Below, piece after piece: positions 55,879 through 64,000 of a DNA stretch of 64,000 bases (positions are counted from its first letter, which is position 1; every line of letters starts with the position of its first letter). Both the position numbers and the translations under genes were made by a program. This stretch comes from Beijerinckia mobilis (GTDB lineage Bacteria > Pseudomonadota > Alphaproteobacteria > Rhizobiales > Beijerinckiaceae), in NCBI RefSeq assembly GCF_000745425.1, contig NZ_JQJH01000002.1:124001-188000 (forward strand), written 5' to 3'. The notes under the pieces were generated by a model that was not told the DNA's origin, did no database searches, and saw only the letters and a program-made list of their open reading frames with translations.

Positions 55879-56928
55879 TCAGGGACAGGGATTGCTGTGC
55901 ACCTGATGAATCGCATCGATGCGTTTCTCGAGATCGGGAGCGATCTTGATATCGATTGAAGCAATATCCGTCTTCAATTGCTCCATCGTCGTCGCACCAA
56001 TGATATTCGAGGTGACGAAGGGACGTGAGGTGACGAAAGCAAGCGCCATTTGCGCCGGATCGAGACCGAATTCCCTGGCGAGCGCGAGATAGGCGTCGAT
56101 CGCCTCGGCGGCCGCCGGCTTTTCATAACGCTGCCCGCGATCGAACAGAGTGGTGCGGGCGCCCGGTGGACGCGCGCCGCCCTGATATTTGCCGGTGAGA
56201 TAGCCTTGCGCCAACGGCGAATAGGCGAGAAGACCGATGTCCTCGCGCACGGCGATTTCGGCGAGGCCGATCTCGAACGTCCGGTTCAAGAGATTATAGG
56301 CGTTCTGGATCGAGACGACGCGCGGTCCGCGCCCGGCATCCGCCGCAGCGGCGAAACGCATGGTGCCCCAGGCGGTCTCGTTGGAGAGGCCGATATGGCG
56401 GACCTTGCCGCTTTTCACGAGATCACCGAGGATTTCCACGGTTTCCTCGATCGGATTTTCGAGCGGTTCCGGCTTGTCCTTGAAGGTCGTCGTCTGGCTG
56501 GAGAACAAAGCGAGCGGCCGGTCGGGCCAATGCAATTGATAGAGATCGATGTAATCGGTTCCGAGCCGTTTCAGTGATCCCTCGATTGCCGCCTCGATAT
56601 TCTTGCGATCGAGCCGCGTCTTCGAACCGTCGGGCCGCAGCCAGGTGGAATCGCTGCGGCCGTTGACTTTCGATGCCAGAATGATCTTGTCGCGATTGCC
56701 GCGCGCCTTGAACCAGCTGCCGATGATGCGTTCCGTCGAGCCCTGTGTCTCGGGCTTCGGCGGTATCGAATACATTTCCGCCGTATCGAAGAAATTGATG
56801 CCATGGTCCACCGCATAATCCATCTGCGCGTGGCCATCGGCCTCGGTATTCTGCTGACCCCATGTCATGGTGCCGAGGCACAGAGCCGAGACGGAAAGAT
56901 CCGTCCGGCCGAGTTGACGCCGTTCCAT
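55879..56928 (-). CDS. Aldo/keto reductase (Tas-like)
   Basis: NAD(P)H-dependent oxidoreductase with TIM-barrel fold, similar to E. coli Tas. Catalytic tetrad: Asp and Tyr in INFFDTAEMYS, Lys in ILASKV, His in YQLHWPDRP; GLLAYSPLAQGYLTGKY is the cofactor loop. Insert of about 20 residues (QTTTFKDKPEPLENPIEE) is typical of Tas. ATG 56928 follows AGGAG by 9 bases; GTG 56937 is possible. 349 residues. Substrate unknown. Confidence 0.93.
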   Translation of the reverse strand: MERRQLGRTDLSVSALCLGTMTWGQQNTEADGHAQMDYAVDHGINFFDTAEMYSIPPKPETQGSTERIIGSWFKARGNRDKIILASKVNGRSDSTWLRPDGSKTRLDRKNIEAAIEGSLKRLGTDYIDLYQLHWPDRPLALFSSQTTTFKDKPEPLENPIEETVEILGDLVKSGKVRHIGLSNETAWGTMRFAAAADAGRGPRVVSIQNAYNLLNRTFEIGLAEIAVREDIGLLAYSPLAQGYLTGKYQGGARPPGARTTLFDRGQRYEKPAAAEAIDAYLALAREFGLDPAQMALAFVTSRPFVTSNIIGATTMEQLKTDIASIDIKIAPDLEKRIDAIHQVHSNPCP

Positions 56929-56985
56929 TCTGCACACTCCTGCCGTCCCGGCGGGCTTTGCGGGCCTGCCGGGCGTTTCATGGAT

Positions 56986-57028
56986 CCTTCCGCTTGAGGC
57001 CGCCTCGTCGGAGGCCTCAAGCGGAAGG
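56986..57028 (-). terminator. 16-bp hairpin between the CobW and aldo/keto reductase genes
   Basis: CCTTCCGCTTGAGGCC (56986-57001) and its complement (57013-57028) around an 11-base loop. It follows the minus-strand CobW gene by 42 bases. There is no T-run, so it may be a terminator or an mRNA 3'-end stabiliser. Confidence 0.6.
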
Positions 57029-57069
57029 CTGGTTGATTGCTTGGCTTGCTTGCTTGGATTGATCGATTG

Positions 57070-58158
57070 TCAGGCCGCGCAGGCGAGAAAACCCTGGCGG
57101 ATCTCGGCTTCCTTGAGGTGGCGTCCGATGAAGACGATCCGGCTCACGCGCTTTTCGCCGGGTTTCCAGTCGCGCTGCAGATTACCGTCGAGGATCATGT
57201 GGACCCCCTGGAAAACGAAGCGTTTCGGCTCATCCTTGAACGCGAGAATGCCCTTGGAACGCAGGATCGAAATCCCTTCCTTCTGGACGTAATCATTCAG
57301 CCATGGGAGGAATTTGTCGGGATCGACAGCGCCGTCGAGTGTGACGGAAACCGATTGCATCTCCTCGTCGTGATAATGTTTTAGCCCTTCGCCATGGTCA
57401 TGCCCGTGATCATGGCCCTTGTGATCATGATCGTGGTGATCATGCTCATGGTTGTGCCCATGATCGTGACCATGATCATGCGTGTGATCGTGTGTATCGG
57501 CTTTCAGGAAATCGGGTTCGAGCTCCAGAATCCTGTCGAGATCGAAGGCATTGCGACCGATGACGGCGTCGAGTGGCACGGCGCAATTCTGGGTCTTGTG
57601 CAATTTCGCATAAGGGTTGATCGCGCGGATACGGCCTTCGACTTCGGCCAGTTCGGCCGGGGTGACGAGATCAGTCTTGTTCAGGAGAATGACATCGGCG
57701 AAGGCGATCTGATTTTTTGCTTCCGGCGCATCCTTGAGTCTCGCGGCGAGCCATTTGGCATCGGCGACGGTGACGACAGCATCGAGGCGGGCGGCGTTTT
57801 CGACATCCGCATCGACGAAAAAGGTCTGGGCGACGGGAGCCGGATCGGCAAGCCCGGTCGTTTCCACGATGATCGCGTCGAATTTGCCGCGCCGCTTCAT
57901 CAGGCCCTCGATGATCCGGATCAGATCGCCGCGCACCGTGCAGCAGATGCAGCCATTGTTCATCTCGAACACTTCCTCGTCGGCGCCGACGACGAGATCA
58001 TTGTCGATGCCGATTTCGCCGAATTCATTGACGATGACGGCGAATTTCTGGCCATGGTCCTCGCTGAGGATGCGATTGAGCAAGGTGGTCTTGCCGGCGC
58101 CGAGATAACCGGTGAGGACGGTGACGGGAATTTTTTCGGCAGGCGTCGGATCCGCCAT
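57070..58158 (-). CDS. CobW/P47K-family GTPase with His-rich linker
   Basis: A 362-residue G3E GTPase, a metallochaperone type that delivers zinc or cobalt. Walker [10 protein letters not shown] (17-25), metal site CICC (70-73, GCICC), Walker B ETTGLADP and NKTD (160-163). A linker at 223-263 holds 19 histidines, mostly as HD/HG repeats, then the CobW C-terminal domain ([19 protein letters not shown] onward). ATG 58158 follows GGAGG. No cob, zur or znu gene is adjacent, so the metal is unknown. Confidence 0.92.
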   Translation of the reverse strand: MADPTPAEKIPVTVLTGYLGAGKTTLLNRILSEDHGQKFAVIVNEFGEIGIDNDLVVGADEEVFEMNNGCICCTVRGDLIRIIEGLMKRRGKFDAIIVETTGLADPAPVAQTFFVDADVENAARLDAVVTVADAKWLAARLKDAPEAKNQIAFADVILLNKTDLVTPAELAEVEGRIRAINPYAKLHKTQNCAVPLDAVIGRNAFDLDRILELEPDFLKADTHDHTHDHGHDHGHNHEHDHHDHDHKGHDHGHDHGEGLKHYHDEEMQSVSVTLDGAVDPDKFLPWLNDYVQKEGISILRSKGILAFKDEPKRFVFQGVHMILDGNLQRDWKPGEKRVSRIVFIGRHLKEAEIRQGFLACAA

Positions 58159-58423
58159 GAAAACCTCCGGGGACAGGATTTGGAATGATGCCAATCCGCA
58201 TGAGCATGATGTATCGGGAGTAAGCCGCTAAGGGCGGCCCGGCGATTTGGCCCGCAAGTCCCGATCTTTCTGGTCGTGAGATAGGTCACACTGGCGGCTA
58301 TTCTAGCCCAGGCGCAGCGTCCAATCCAAACGCCTTCTTCGTGACCGGCCAATTGTCCTTTGCAGGCGGATGTTTCAACGATTTTTCAGTGGAATGGCAC
58401 CAGATTTTTGCATAGAAAAAAGC

Positions 58424-59059
58424 ATGACCTTGCCTTCAAAGCTGCTGCCGCCCACCGGTCTCCTGGTCGCCGTTCTCGCGGTGATGGTGGCGGTCATCGC
58501 CACAACGGCGCTCATCATCTTGCCCGGGCATGATCCTTTCGGTCTCGTTTCCAATCCGCCGGAGGGAGTGAAACCGCCAGGCATCGGCGGGCCTTTCACG
58601 CTGATCGCCGCCGACGGCCGCAAAGTCACGGAAAAGGATCTCGTCGGCGAACCGACGCTGCTCTTTTTCGGCTATACGCACTGCCCTGATTTCTGCCCGA
58701 CGACCCTTGCCGACATGACGGCGGCGTTCAAGGCGATGGGGGAGGAGGCAAAGATCCGCGGCATTTTCGTGACGCTGGATCCGGCGCGCGACACGCCAGA
58801 GGTGCTGCGGGACTATATGATGAATTTCGACCCCCGCATTCTCGGCCTGACCGGAACCAAGGAAGAGGTCGGGGCCATGGCCAAGGCCTACAGAGTTTAC
58901 AGCCGGCAGGTTCCCGGCGCGAAAGACGACTATACGTTGGACCACACGGCGATTGTTTATCTGCTCGATCGGTCCGGCCGTTTCGTGAATGCTTTCAATC
59001 TTCAGCGCGAGCCGAAGGCGGCCGCGCGTGAGCTTGAGGCTTATACAGGATCCTTCTGA
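58424..59059 (+). CDS. SCO1/SenC copper-chaperone protein
   Basis: Membrane-anchored thioredoxin-fold protein that helps assemble the CuA centre of cytochrome oxidase. One N-terminal helix (LLVAVLAVMVAVIATTALII) is followed by a periplasmic domain with the copper ligands CPDFC (in GYTHCPDFCPTT) and the distal histidine in TLDHTAIVYL. Start ATG 58424; the frame upstream adds unrelated residues. 211 residues. No oxidase gene is adjacent. Confidence 0.92.
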   Translation: MTLPSKLLPPTGLLVAVLAVMVAVIATTALIILPGHDPFGLVSNPPEGVKPPGIGGPFTLIAADGRKVTEKDLVGEPTLLFFGYTHCPDFCPTTLADMTAAFKAMGEEAKIRGIFVTLDPARDTPEVLRDYMMNFDPRILGLTGTKEEVGAMAKAYRVYSRQVPGAKDDYTLDHTAIVYLLDRSGRFVNAFNLQREPKAAARELEAYTGSF

Positions 59060-59734
59060 TCATTGTCACCCGCCTGTGCGGGCGCAGGGCTGTTGCCGCT
59101 TCCCATCAGGCTCAATTTTCCGATTGAAGCTGTTGATGTATCTGCGCCTGGATTATGGCATATGCGTAAACATTCGGCTCGCCGCAGGATGTATCCGATC
59201 ACGATCATCACAGGCGAATGGATCGCTCAAATCCCTTGCATGAAAATATGATGCCGTTGCTTCGGCCTCTTGTGGGCATGCGAAGCCGCTGATGAGGGCG
59301 AGAGGGAGTTGACGACAGGGCTCTGTAGTCCGGCGCAGGGCCGTCAGGCAGGATCCAAATAGTCTCCAGATGTTGCTGGCCCTTGCCTGTCCGGGGCCCC
59401 AATCCGATCCTTGATCGGACCGGTACTTTTCCCGAAAGTCTAGACTATACAACAAAGTGGAAAAATAACATCCTTGTTGCGCAAGATGTTTGAATCTCCC
59501 ATTTCACAAAAGCCAGAATAGCTCAAAAATACTGGCAGTAATATAGTATATTCAAGCACAAGCTTTCTATCTTGGGTAATGATTTCTGCTTCTATTCCCG
59601 TTTCGTATGTCCAGAAAAACATCCCACGAAGCCGTTTATAAAAAACCTTCACATTCTTCATATAATTAAAAATTAATTTAATAACGGGGCATGGGAGGAT
59701 GCTTCCGGGGAAATTTTGACTTCGGGGGAATGAA
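59060..59734. other. Intergenic region, AT-rich in its second half
   Basis: 675 bases between SCO1 and the porin gene. From 59450 to 59700 it is clearly AT-rich with A/T runs, probably the porin promoter. A minus-strand frame of 121 codons (59440-59805) overlaps the porin start and has no family match; I do not call it a gene. Confidence 0.45.
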
Positions 59735-61219
59735 ATGAGAGGGGTTGTGTCACGAACGGCACTGGCAATGGCCAGTGGACTGTTCTCTATAGGCGTCGAT
59801 GCCAATCAGGATGCGTTTGCCAAGTCGCTGGTTCTCGAACTCTACATGGACAAGGATACGAAGCAGATATACGGCGAACCGGGCAAGAACCGTATCCGTC
59901 TCGGAACATTCCAGCAGCGCGACAGCGGGACTGTTCAGAAAGAAACTGAAAAGAACCGGCGGGAGCTGGTGACGATCAAGAACCGGCTGGATGCCAAGGA
60001 AAAGGAAATCGATCGCAAGCTTGAGAAGGTCGCATCCCGTCCGGCTGATTCCGCGATGACGGTGCAACCGGCTAAAAAGGCCTGGTATGAAAAACTGAGT
60101 CTGCGCGGCTATACACAATTGCGGATGAACCCGATTCTTGAAGGGAACCGGGATGTCGTCAGAACCTATGGTGACAGTTCAGTCGGCAAGAACCGCTCAT
60201 TCTTCCTGCGCCGCGCCCGCCTCGTCCTCAGCGGCGATGTCTCTGATCACCTGTATCTCTATTTACAGCCTGATTTCGCCAGCACGCCAGGCGGTGCCAC
60301 CACTTCCAATTTCGCCCAGCTGCGCGACGCCTATGCGGATATTTTCATCGATAAACAGAAGGAATTCAGGTTCCGCCCTGGTCAGTCGAAAATTCCTTTC
60401 GGATTCGAGAACCTTCAATCGAGCCAGAACCGTATTCCTCTCGACCGCGCTGATGGCCTCAATACATGCTGTCAGGACGAACGTGATCTCGGCATTTTCT
60501 TTTATTACACGCCGGAACATATTCGTCCGCTCTTTCGTGATCTCGTCTCGCATAATCTGAAAGGCTCCGGCGATTACGGCGTGGTCGCCTTCGGTGTTTA
60601 CAATGGCCAGGGCGCCAACCGCACCGAACTCAATCAACAGCTTCATCTTGTCGGACGTTTCAGCTATCCCTATCAATTCGAGAATGGCCAAGTCGTCGAG
60701 GCGGGCTTTGGCGGCTATACTGGACGCTATAAGGTTGCGACGCCAACCGCCATCACCGGTTTCGGAACTCCGGTCATCAATCCTGGTAATAATGCGAGCG
60801 GTTTCAAGGATCAGCGGTTCGAGGTTCACGGTATTGTTTATCCGCAACCGTTTGGTATCCAGGCGGAATGGAACTGGGGTGTAGGCCCAAGCCTGAACGA
60901 GCAGATGAACACTATTGAAGCTCATTCCCTGAATGGCGGCTTCGTGCAGGCGACCTACAAGATCGAGGATCACGTCCTCAATTCCGGTATCTGGTTTCCG
61001 TTCGTGCGGTATCAGAACTACAACGGAGGCGTGAAAACACAGACCAACGCGCCGCGTAGCCGCGTAAGGGACTGGGAATTCGGTTTCGAATGGCAACCCC
61101 GGCCGGAACTCGAATTCACGATGAGCTATGCGAAAATGAACAGGACGAATGTCTTTACGGCGCCCTATTATAATTTTGCCGCCAACGTCCTGCGTATGCA
61201 ATTGCAGTGGAACTATTGA
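59735..61219 (+). CDS. OprP/OprO-type porin
   Basis: Outer-membrane porin of the phosphate/polyphosphate-selective family. After the signal peptide there is a coiled-coil segment (KNRRELVTIKNRLDAKEKEI, residues 75-94), then the barrel: SLRGYTQLRMNP, FLRRARLVLSGDVSDHLYLY, and the final QLQWNY with aromatic end. ATG 59735 has CGGGGG upstream. 494 residues. Phosphate specificity is not certain: no Pho box is evident in its leader, and it is 7.6 kb from the pst genes. Confidence 0.88.
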   Translation: MRGVVSRTALAMASGLFSIGVDANQDAFAKSLVLELYMDKDTKQIYGEPGKNRIRLGTFQQRDSGTVQKETEKNRRELVTIKNRLDAKEKEIDRKLEKVASRPADSAMTVQPAKKAWYEKLSLRGYTQLRMNPILEGNRDVVRTYGDSSVGKNRSFFLRRARLVLSGDVSDHLYLYLQPDFASTPGGATTSNFAQLRDAYADIFIDKQKEFRFRPGQSKIPFGFENLQSSQNRIPLDRADGLNTCCQDERDLGIFFYYTPEHIRPLFRDLVSHNLKGSGDYGVVAFGVYNGQGANRTELNQQLHLVGRFSYPYQFENGQVVEAGFGGYTGRYKVATPTAITGFGTPVINPGNNASGFKDQRFEVHGIVYPQPFGIQAEWNWGVGPSLNEQMNTIEAHSLNGGFVQATYKIEDHVLNSGIWFPFVRYQNYNGGVKTQTNAPRSRVRDWEFGFEWQPRPELEFTMSYAKMNRTNVFTAPYYNFAANVLRMQLQWNY

Positions 61220-61234
61220 AGCTGGAAAGAGCCT

Positions 61235-61306
61235 GGAGCATTTGCCGATAACATTGAATCGCTTTGCGATTTCAATGCTCCGAAAATGCTCTGGTTTTTT
61301 GAGCGG
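61235..61306. repeat. Dispersed palindromic repeat, copy 7
   Basis: GAGCATTTGCC ... GAATCGCTTTGCGATTTCAA ... GAAAATGCTC, then TTTTTTGAGCGGAGC. Directly after the porin stop, where it may also end transcription. Confidence 0.85.
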
Positions 61307-61457
61307 AGCATCAAACCCAAAGGTGCAAACAACCTTTGGATCCATTGGATGCGCTATCGACTCTCAAGAGCATCGGCTTCCGGCCGATTTGGGGATCGAC
61401 TTGGGTTGGTCGACAATCTGAGCGGCCGACTCCGGCAAGCAATTTGCCAACGAGTGT

Positions 61458-61844
61458 CTATGCGATGAATTTGAATTCATCACGCAGGACACGGGCGAGA
61501 TCATCCATCCGGAACGGTTTCTGGAGAACGCCGCGTTCCATATGGGTATGCGGTACGCCGGACCGACCATAGCCTGTCGTGAAGACAAACGGACAGCCGA
61601 TTGCCGCAAGACGATCCGCCACGGGGTCGATCTTCTGATCGCCGAGGTTGACATCGAGCAAGGCGCCGTCGATCGGCCGGTTGCCAATGAATTCCAGAGC
61701 TTCGCTGATCCGTGTTGCCGAGGCCGCGACTTCGCAGCCGAGATCGGAAAGCATGTCCTCAAGCGTCAGCAGGATGAAAGGCTCATCCTCGACGATCAAT
61801 ATGCGGGGCTTTGGAAGTATCTTCGCTGCAAGGGCGCCGGCCAT
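61458..61844 (-). CDS. Single-domain response regulator
   Basis: A 128-residue stand-alone receiver (CheY-like). RILIVEDEPFILLTLEDML with acidic pair, phospho-Asp in GALLDVNLGDQ, Thr in VFTTGYG, Lys in LQKPFRMDD. ATG 61844 follows AGGAAG; an in-frame TTG one codon earlier is less likely. No kinase gene adjacent; such receivers often act downstream of HWE-type kinases. Partner unknown. Confidence 0.9.
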   Translation of the reverse strand: MAGALAAKILPKPRILIVEDEPFILLTLEDMLSDLGCEVAASATRISEALEFIGNRPIDGALLDVNLGDQKIDPVADRLAAIGCPFVFTTGYGRSGVPHTHMERGVLQKPFRMDDLARVLRDEFKFIA

Positions 61845-61975
61845 CAATCTTCCTGAACCGTGTGTATAGATCTGATGTGGTTTCGGTCCCGGCCTTTGTC
61901 CAGAGCCGGGCCATTAGGGAATGTAACGATAGATAACAATAATGTGATAAGAAAGAATCATTCAGCTATAGCGGA

Positions 61976-62359
61976 TTATCCTCGTTTGCCAAGTCGGACT
62001 AAACGGATAAAAGCCGTTATCGCGACGATCAACCAGCCAATGATCATAAGGCTGCCGCCGGTCGGTGCGGCCATGGGGAACAGGCGATTGCCGCTCCAGA
62101 CGTGGAAAATGAGATCACCGCCGAAGAGACTGGCTCCGAGGATCAAAAGCGACGCGGCAATCTGAAAACCCGTGCCTTCCCGTTGCTGCCCCGCATAAGC
62201 GATGATTCCGATAGCCGCCGCCGCATGGATTTGCAGGATCGTCGCCGCCGTATTCAGGAGCGGATCGGCATTGACATGGGCCGCCGCCGCCGCCGTGATG
62301 AGCCCTGCCGCACCGGCAAGACCAGCAAAGAAGAGAATAAGAACGGACCATCTGGACAT
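61976..62359 (-). CDS. DUF423 membrane protein
   Basis: A 127-residue inner-membrane protein with four helices (VLILFFAGLAGAAGLITAAA, TILQIHAAAAIGIIAYAG, FQIAASLLILGASLFGGDLI, LMIIGWLIVAITAFI). The family marks are LQIHAAAA and APTGGSLMIIGW. Function unknown. ATG 62359; upstream open sequence is not family-like. Confidence 0.9.
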   Translation of the reverse strand: MSRWSVLILFFAGLAGAAGLITAAAAAHVNADPLLNTAATILQIHAAAAIGIIAYAGQQREGTGFQIAASLLILGASLFGGDLIFHVWSGNRLFPMAAPTGGSLMIIGWLIVAITAFIRLVRLGKRG

Positions 62360-62460
62360 GACAGAGTCTTCCTTCCGAATGGAATGATGAAATCTCGGGG
62401 AGGCGGATTTCACGGATAGAAATTGGTGCGCAGCAGAGCCCCAAACCGAAGAAGGAAGCG

Positions 62461-64000
62461 TCAAGCCTGTCCCTGCATGTCGAAGGCGGCGGCAAACAGG
62501 GCGCGTGTGTAATCCTCTTTCGGTGCGGTGAGGATTTCGCGCGCCGGGCCCTGTTCGACGACCTTGCCCTGGCGCATCACGATGATCTCGTTGGCGAGCG
62601 CGCGCACCACTTTCAGGTCATGGCTGATGAACAGATAGGAAAGGCCACGCCGCGCCTGGAGATCACGCAGAAGATCGACGATCTGAGCCTGTACCGAAAC
62701 GTCGAGAGCAGAGGTTGGCTCGTCGAGCATCACGAATTTCGGCTCCAGCACCATGGCCCGGGCAATGGCGATGCGCTGACGCTGCCCGCCTGAAAATTCA
62801 TGCGGATAGCGGTCCATCGTCGCGGGATCGAGACCCGTATCCGCCAGAGCCCTGGCGACCGCTTCGCGTTTCTCGGCCAGTGACAGATGGTGATTCTTGA
62901 GCCCTAATCCTTCGGCGACGATATCGGCGATGGACAGGCGCGGGGAGAGCGATCCGTAAGGGTCCTGGAAGACGATCTGCATGTCGGCGCGCAGCGGCCG
63001 TATTGCGGCATTCCCAAGCCCGTCGATGCGCCGGCCGAGGAAGACGATCGGCCCTTCCGAGGAAATGAGGCGCAGGAGCGCGAGACCCAGCGTCGTCTTG
63101 CCGGACCCCGATTCGCCAACGACCCCGACGGTCTGGCCCTCGCGCAAGGTCATCGTGACGCCATCGACCGCCTTAATATAGCCGCTGGTGCGGCGCAAAA
63201 GCCCGGTCTTGATGGGAAACCAGACACGCAGGTCTTTCGTCTCGATGAGAACCGGCCGGCCGGGATCATCGGCGGGAGCAGAACCCTTTGGTTCGGCGGC
63301 GAGCAGCGCCCGCGTATAGGGATGTTCGGGGGCCGCAAACAGGCTTGCTGTGGGCTTAGCCTCGACGATTTCGCCCTTGCGCATCACGGCGACATCATCG
63401 GCGATCTTGCGCACGATGCCGAGATCATGGGTGATGAACAGCATGGCCATGCCGTAGCGGCGTTGCAATTCCTGCAGCAGGGTCAGGATCTGCGCCTGCA
63501 CGGTGACATCGAGCGCGGTGGTAGGCTCATCGGCAATGAGGAGATCGGGGCGGTTGGCCAGAGCCATGGCGATCATGACACGCTGGCGCTGGCCGCCCGA
63601 GAGCTGATGCGGATAGGAATCGAGCCGGCTTTCCGCATCGCGGATTCCGACTTCCTGCAACAATTCCACCACCCTTGCGCGGATCGCCTCGGTTCCGTGC
63701 AGGCCATGCAGGCGCAAAATTTCGCCGATCTGGTGCTCGACCTTGTGCAACGGGTTGAGCGATGTCATCGGCTCCTGAAACACCATGGTGATGGCGCCGC
63801 CGCGCAATGTGCGCATCTCGGCTTCGGGACAGGTGAGGAGCTCGTGATTTTTGAAGCGCGCCCGGCCGCTGACATGGGCGTTGCGTCCGAGAAGCCGCAC
63901 CAACGACAAGGCGGTGACCGATTTGCCGGAACCTGATTCGCCGACGAGCGCCAGGGTACGTCCGGGAGACAGGGTGAAGGACACGTTCGAGACGACGCGC
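62461..64000 (-). CDS. Double ABC ATPase of peptide/oligopeptide importer (5' end cut)
   Basis: Fused OppD-OppF type ATPase, like YejF, with two nucleotide-binding domains. First: [50 protein letters not shown]. Second: [49 protein letters not shown]. At least 513 residues are visible; the N-terminus lies beyond base 64000, since the frame reads on as [10 protein letters not shown]. Permease and binding-protein genes would be beyond the edge. It energises uptake of peptides or related compounds. Confidence 0.93.
   Translation of the reverse strand, partial: RVVSNVSFTLSPGRTLALVGESGSGKSVTALSLVRLLGRNAHVSGRARFKNHELLTCPEAEMRTLRGGAITMVFQEPMTSLNPLHKVEHQIGEILRLHGLHGTEAIRARVVELLQEVGIRDAESRLDSYPHQLSGGQRQRVMIAMALANRPDLLIADEPTTALDVTVQAQILTLLQELQRRYGMAMLFITHDLGIVRKIADDVAVMRKGEIVEAKPTASLFAAPEHPYTRALLAAEPKGSAPADDPGRPVLIETKDLRVWFPIKTGLLRRTSGYIKAVDGVTMTLREGQTVGVVGESGSGKTTLGLALLRLISSEGPIVFLGRRIDGLGNAAIRPLRADMQIVFQDPYGSLSPRLSIADIVAEGLGLKNHHLSLAEKREAVARALADTGLDPATMDRYPHEFSGGQRQRIAIARAMVLEPKFVMLDEPTSALDVSVQAQIVDLLRDLQARRGLSYLFISHDLKVVRALANEIIVMRQGKVVEQGPAREILTAPKEDYTRALFAAAFDMQGQA

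Noticed and set aside
58159-58423. Zur box between cobW and SCO1 genes
   Set aside because: No good AT-rich palindrome of the Zur type was seen.
59600-59734. Pho box upstream of the OprP-like porin
   Set aside because: CTTCACATTCTTCATA has two loosely similar units but not the 11-base spacing seen before pstS.
59440-59805. 121-codon minus-strand frame before the porin
   Set aside because: Overlaps the porin start and signal peptide, AT-rich, no family match or ribosome site.

Overview
The window looks like chromosomal DNA of a GC-rich alphaproteobacterium of the order Hyphomicrobiales. Three things point that way: a GcrA cell-cycle regulator; the gene order pyrH-frr-uppS-cdsA-dxr-rseP-bamA-lpxD; and pairings common in that order (DUF2244 divergent from nth, a 48-residue membrane ORF ahead of xerD). 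A protein that joins an MfnB/OrfY-like domain (methanofuran-type cofactor chemistry) to a dihydroneopterin aldolase hints at a methylotrophic lineage such as Beijerinckiaceae. That placement is inference. I saw no tRNA, rRNA, CRISPR array, prophage or insertion sequence.

Layout. 1-3.7 kb (minus strand): pterin/folate genes (MfnB-like/FolB fusion, pterin carbinolamine dehydratase, folP) and a luciferase-like oxidoreductase. 4.1-8.4 kb: an amine-oxidase flavoprotein, a thioredoxin-like 2Fe-2S ferredoxin, a chagasin-type protease inhibitor and cysG. 8.7-14.8 kb: a family 3 solute-binding protein, then a minus-strand TonB receptor, NarL-type response regulator and MoxY-like kinase, with a paired 14-bp operator-like repeat before the receptor gene. 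15.2-25.7 kb: an envelope and isoprenoid block running from pyrH to a shortened lpxD. 25.9-33 kb: an unusual alanine racemase homologue, a small secreted protein, DUF2244, nth, a GH15 hydrolase and a Clp-fold-like protein. 33.2-39.2 kb: hemW and two divergent transglutaminase-type genes, one fused to DUF2126. 39.4-46 kb: arsC-like, pal, a bestrophin-like channel, dapF-mtaB, a small membrane protein and xerD. 46-52.1 kb: pstS-pstC-pstA-pstB-phoU-phoB behind a three-repeat Pho box. 52.4-64 kb: gcrA, a 1.2-kb stretch with no convincing large gene, two unrecognised proteins, an aldo-keto reductase, a CobW GTPase with a His-rich linker, SCO1, an OprP-like porin, a single-domain receiver, DUF423 and a double ABC ATPase cut by the right edge.

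Most loci are housekeeping. The least ordinary features are the MfnB-like/FolB fusion, which appears to lack both lysines of the archaeal enzyme; the receptor/two-component locus with its paired operator; the adjacent LpxD and alanine racemase homologues that lack expected catalytic residues; the divergent transglutaminase/DUF2126 pair; and a dispersed family of palindromic intergenic repeats (seven copies).
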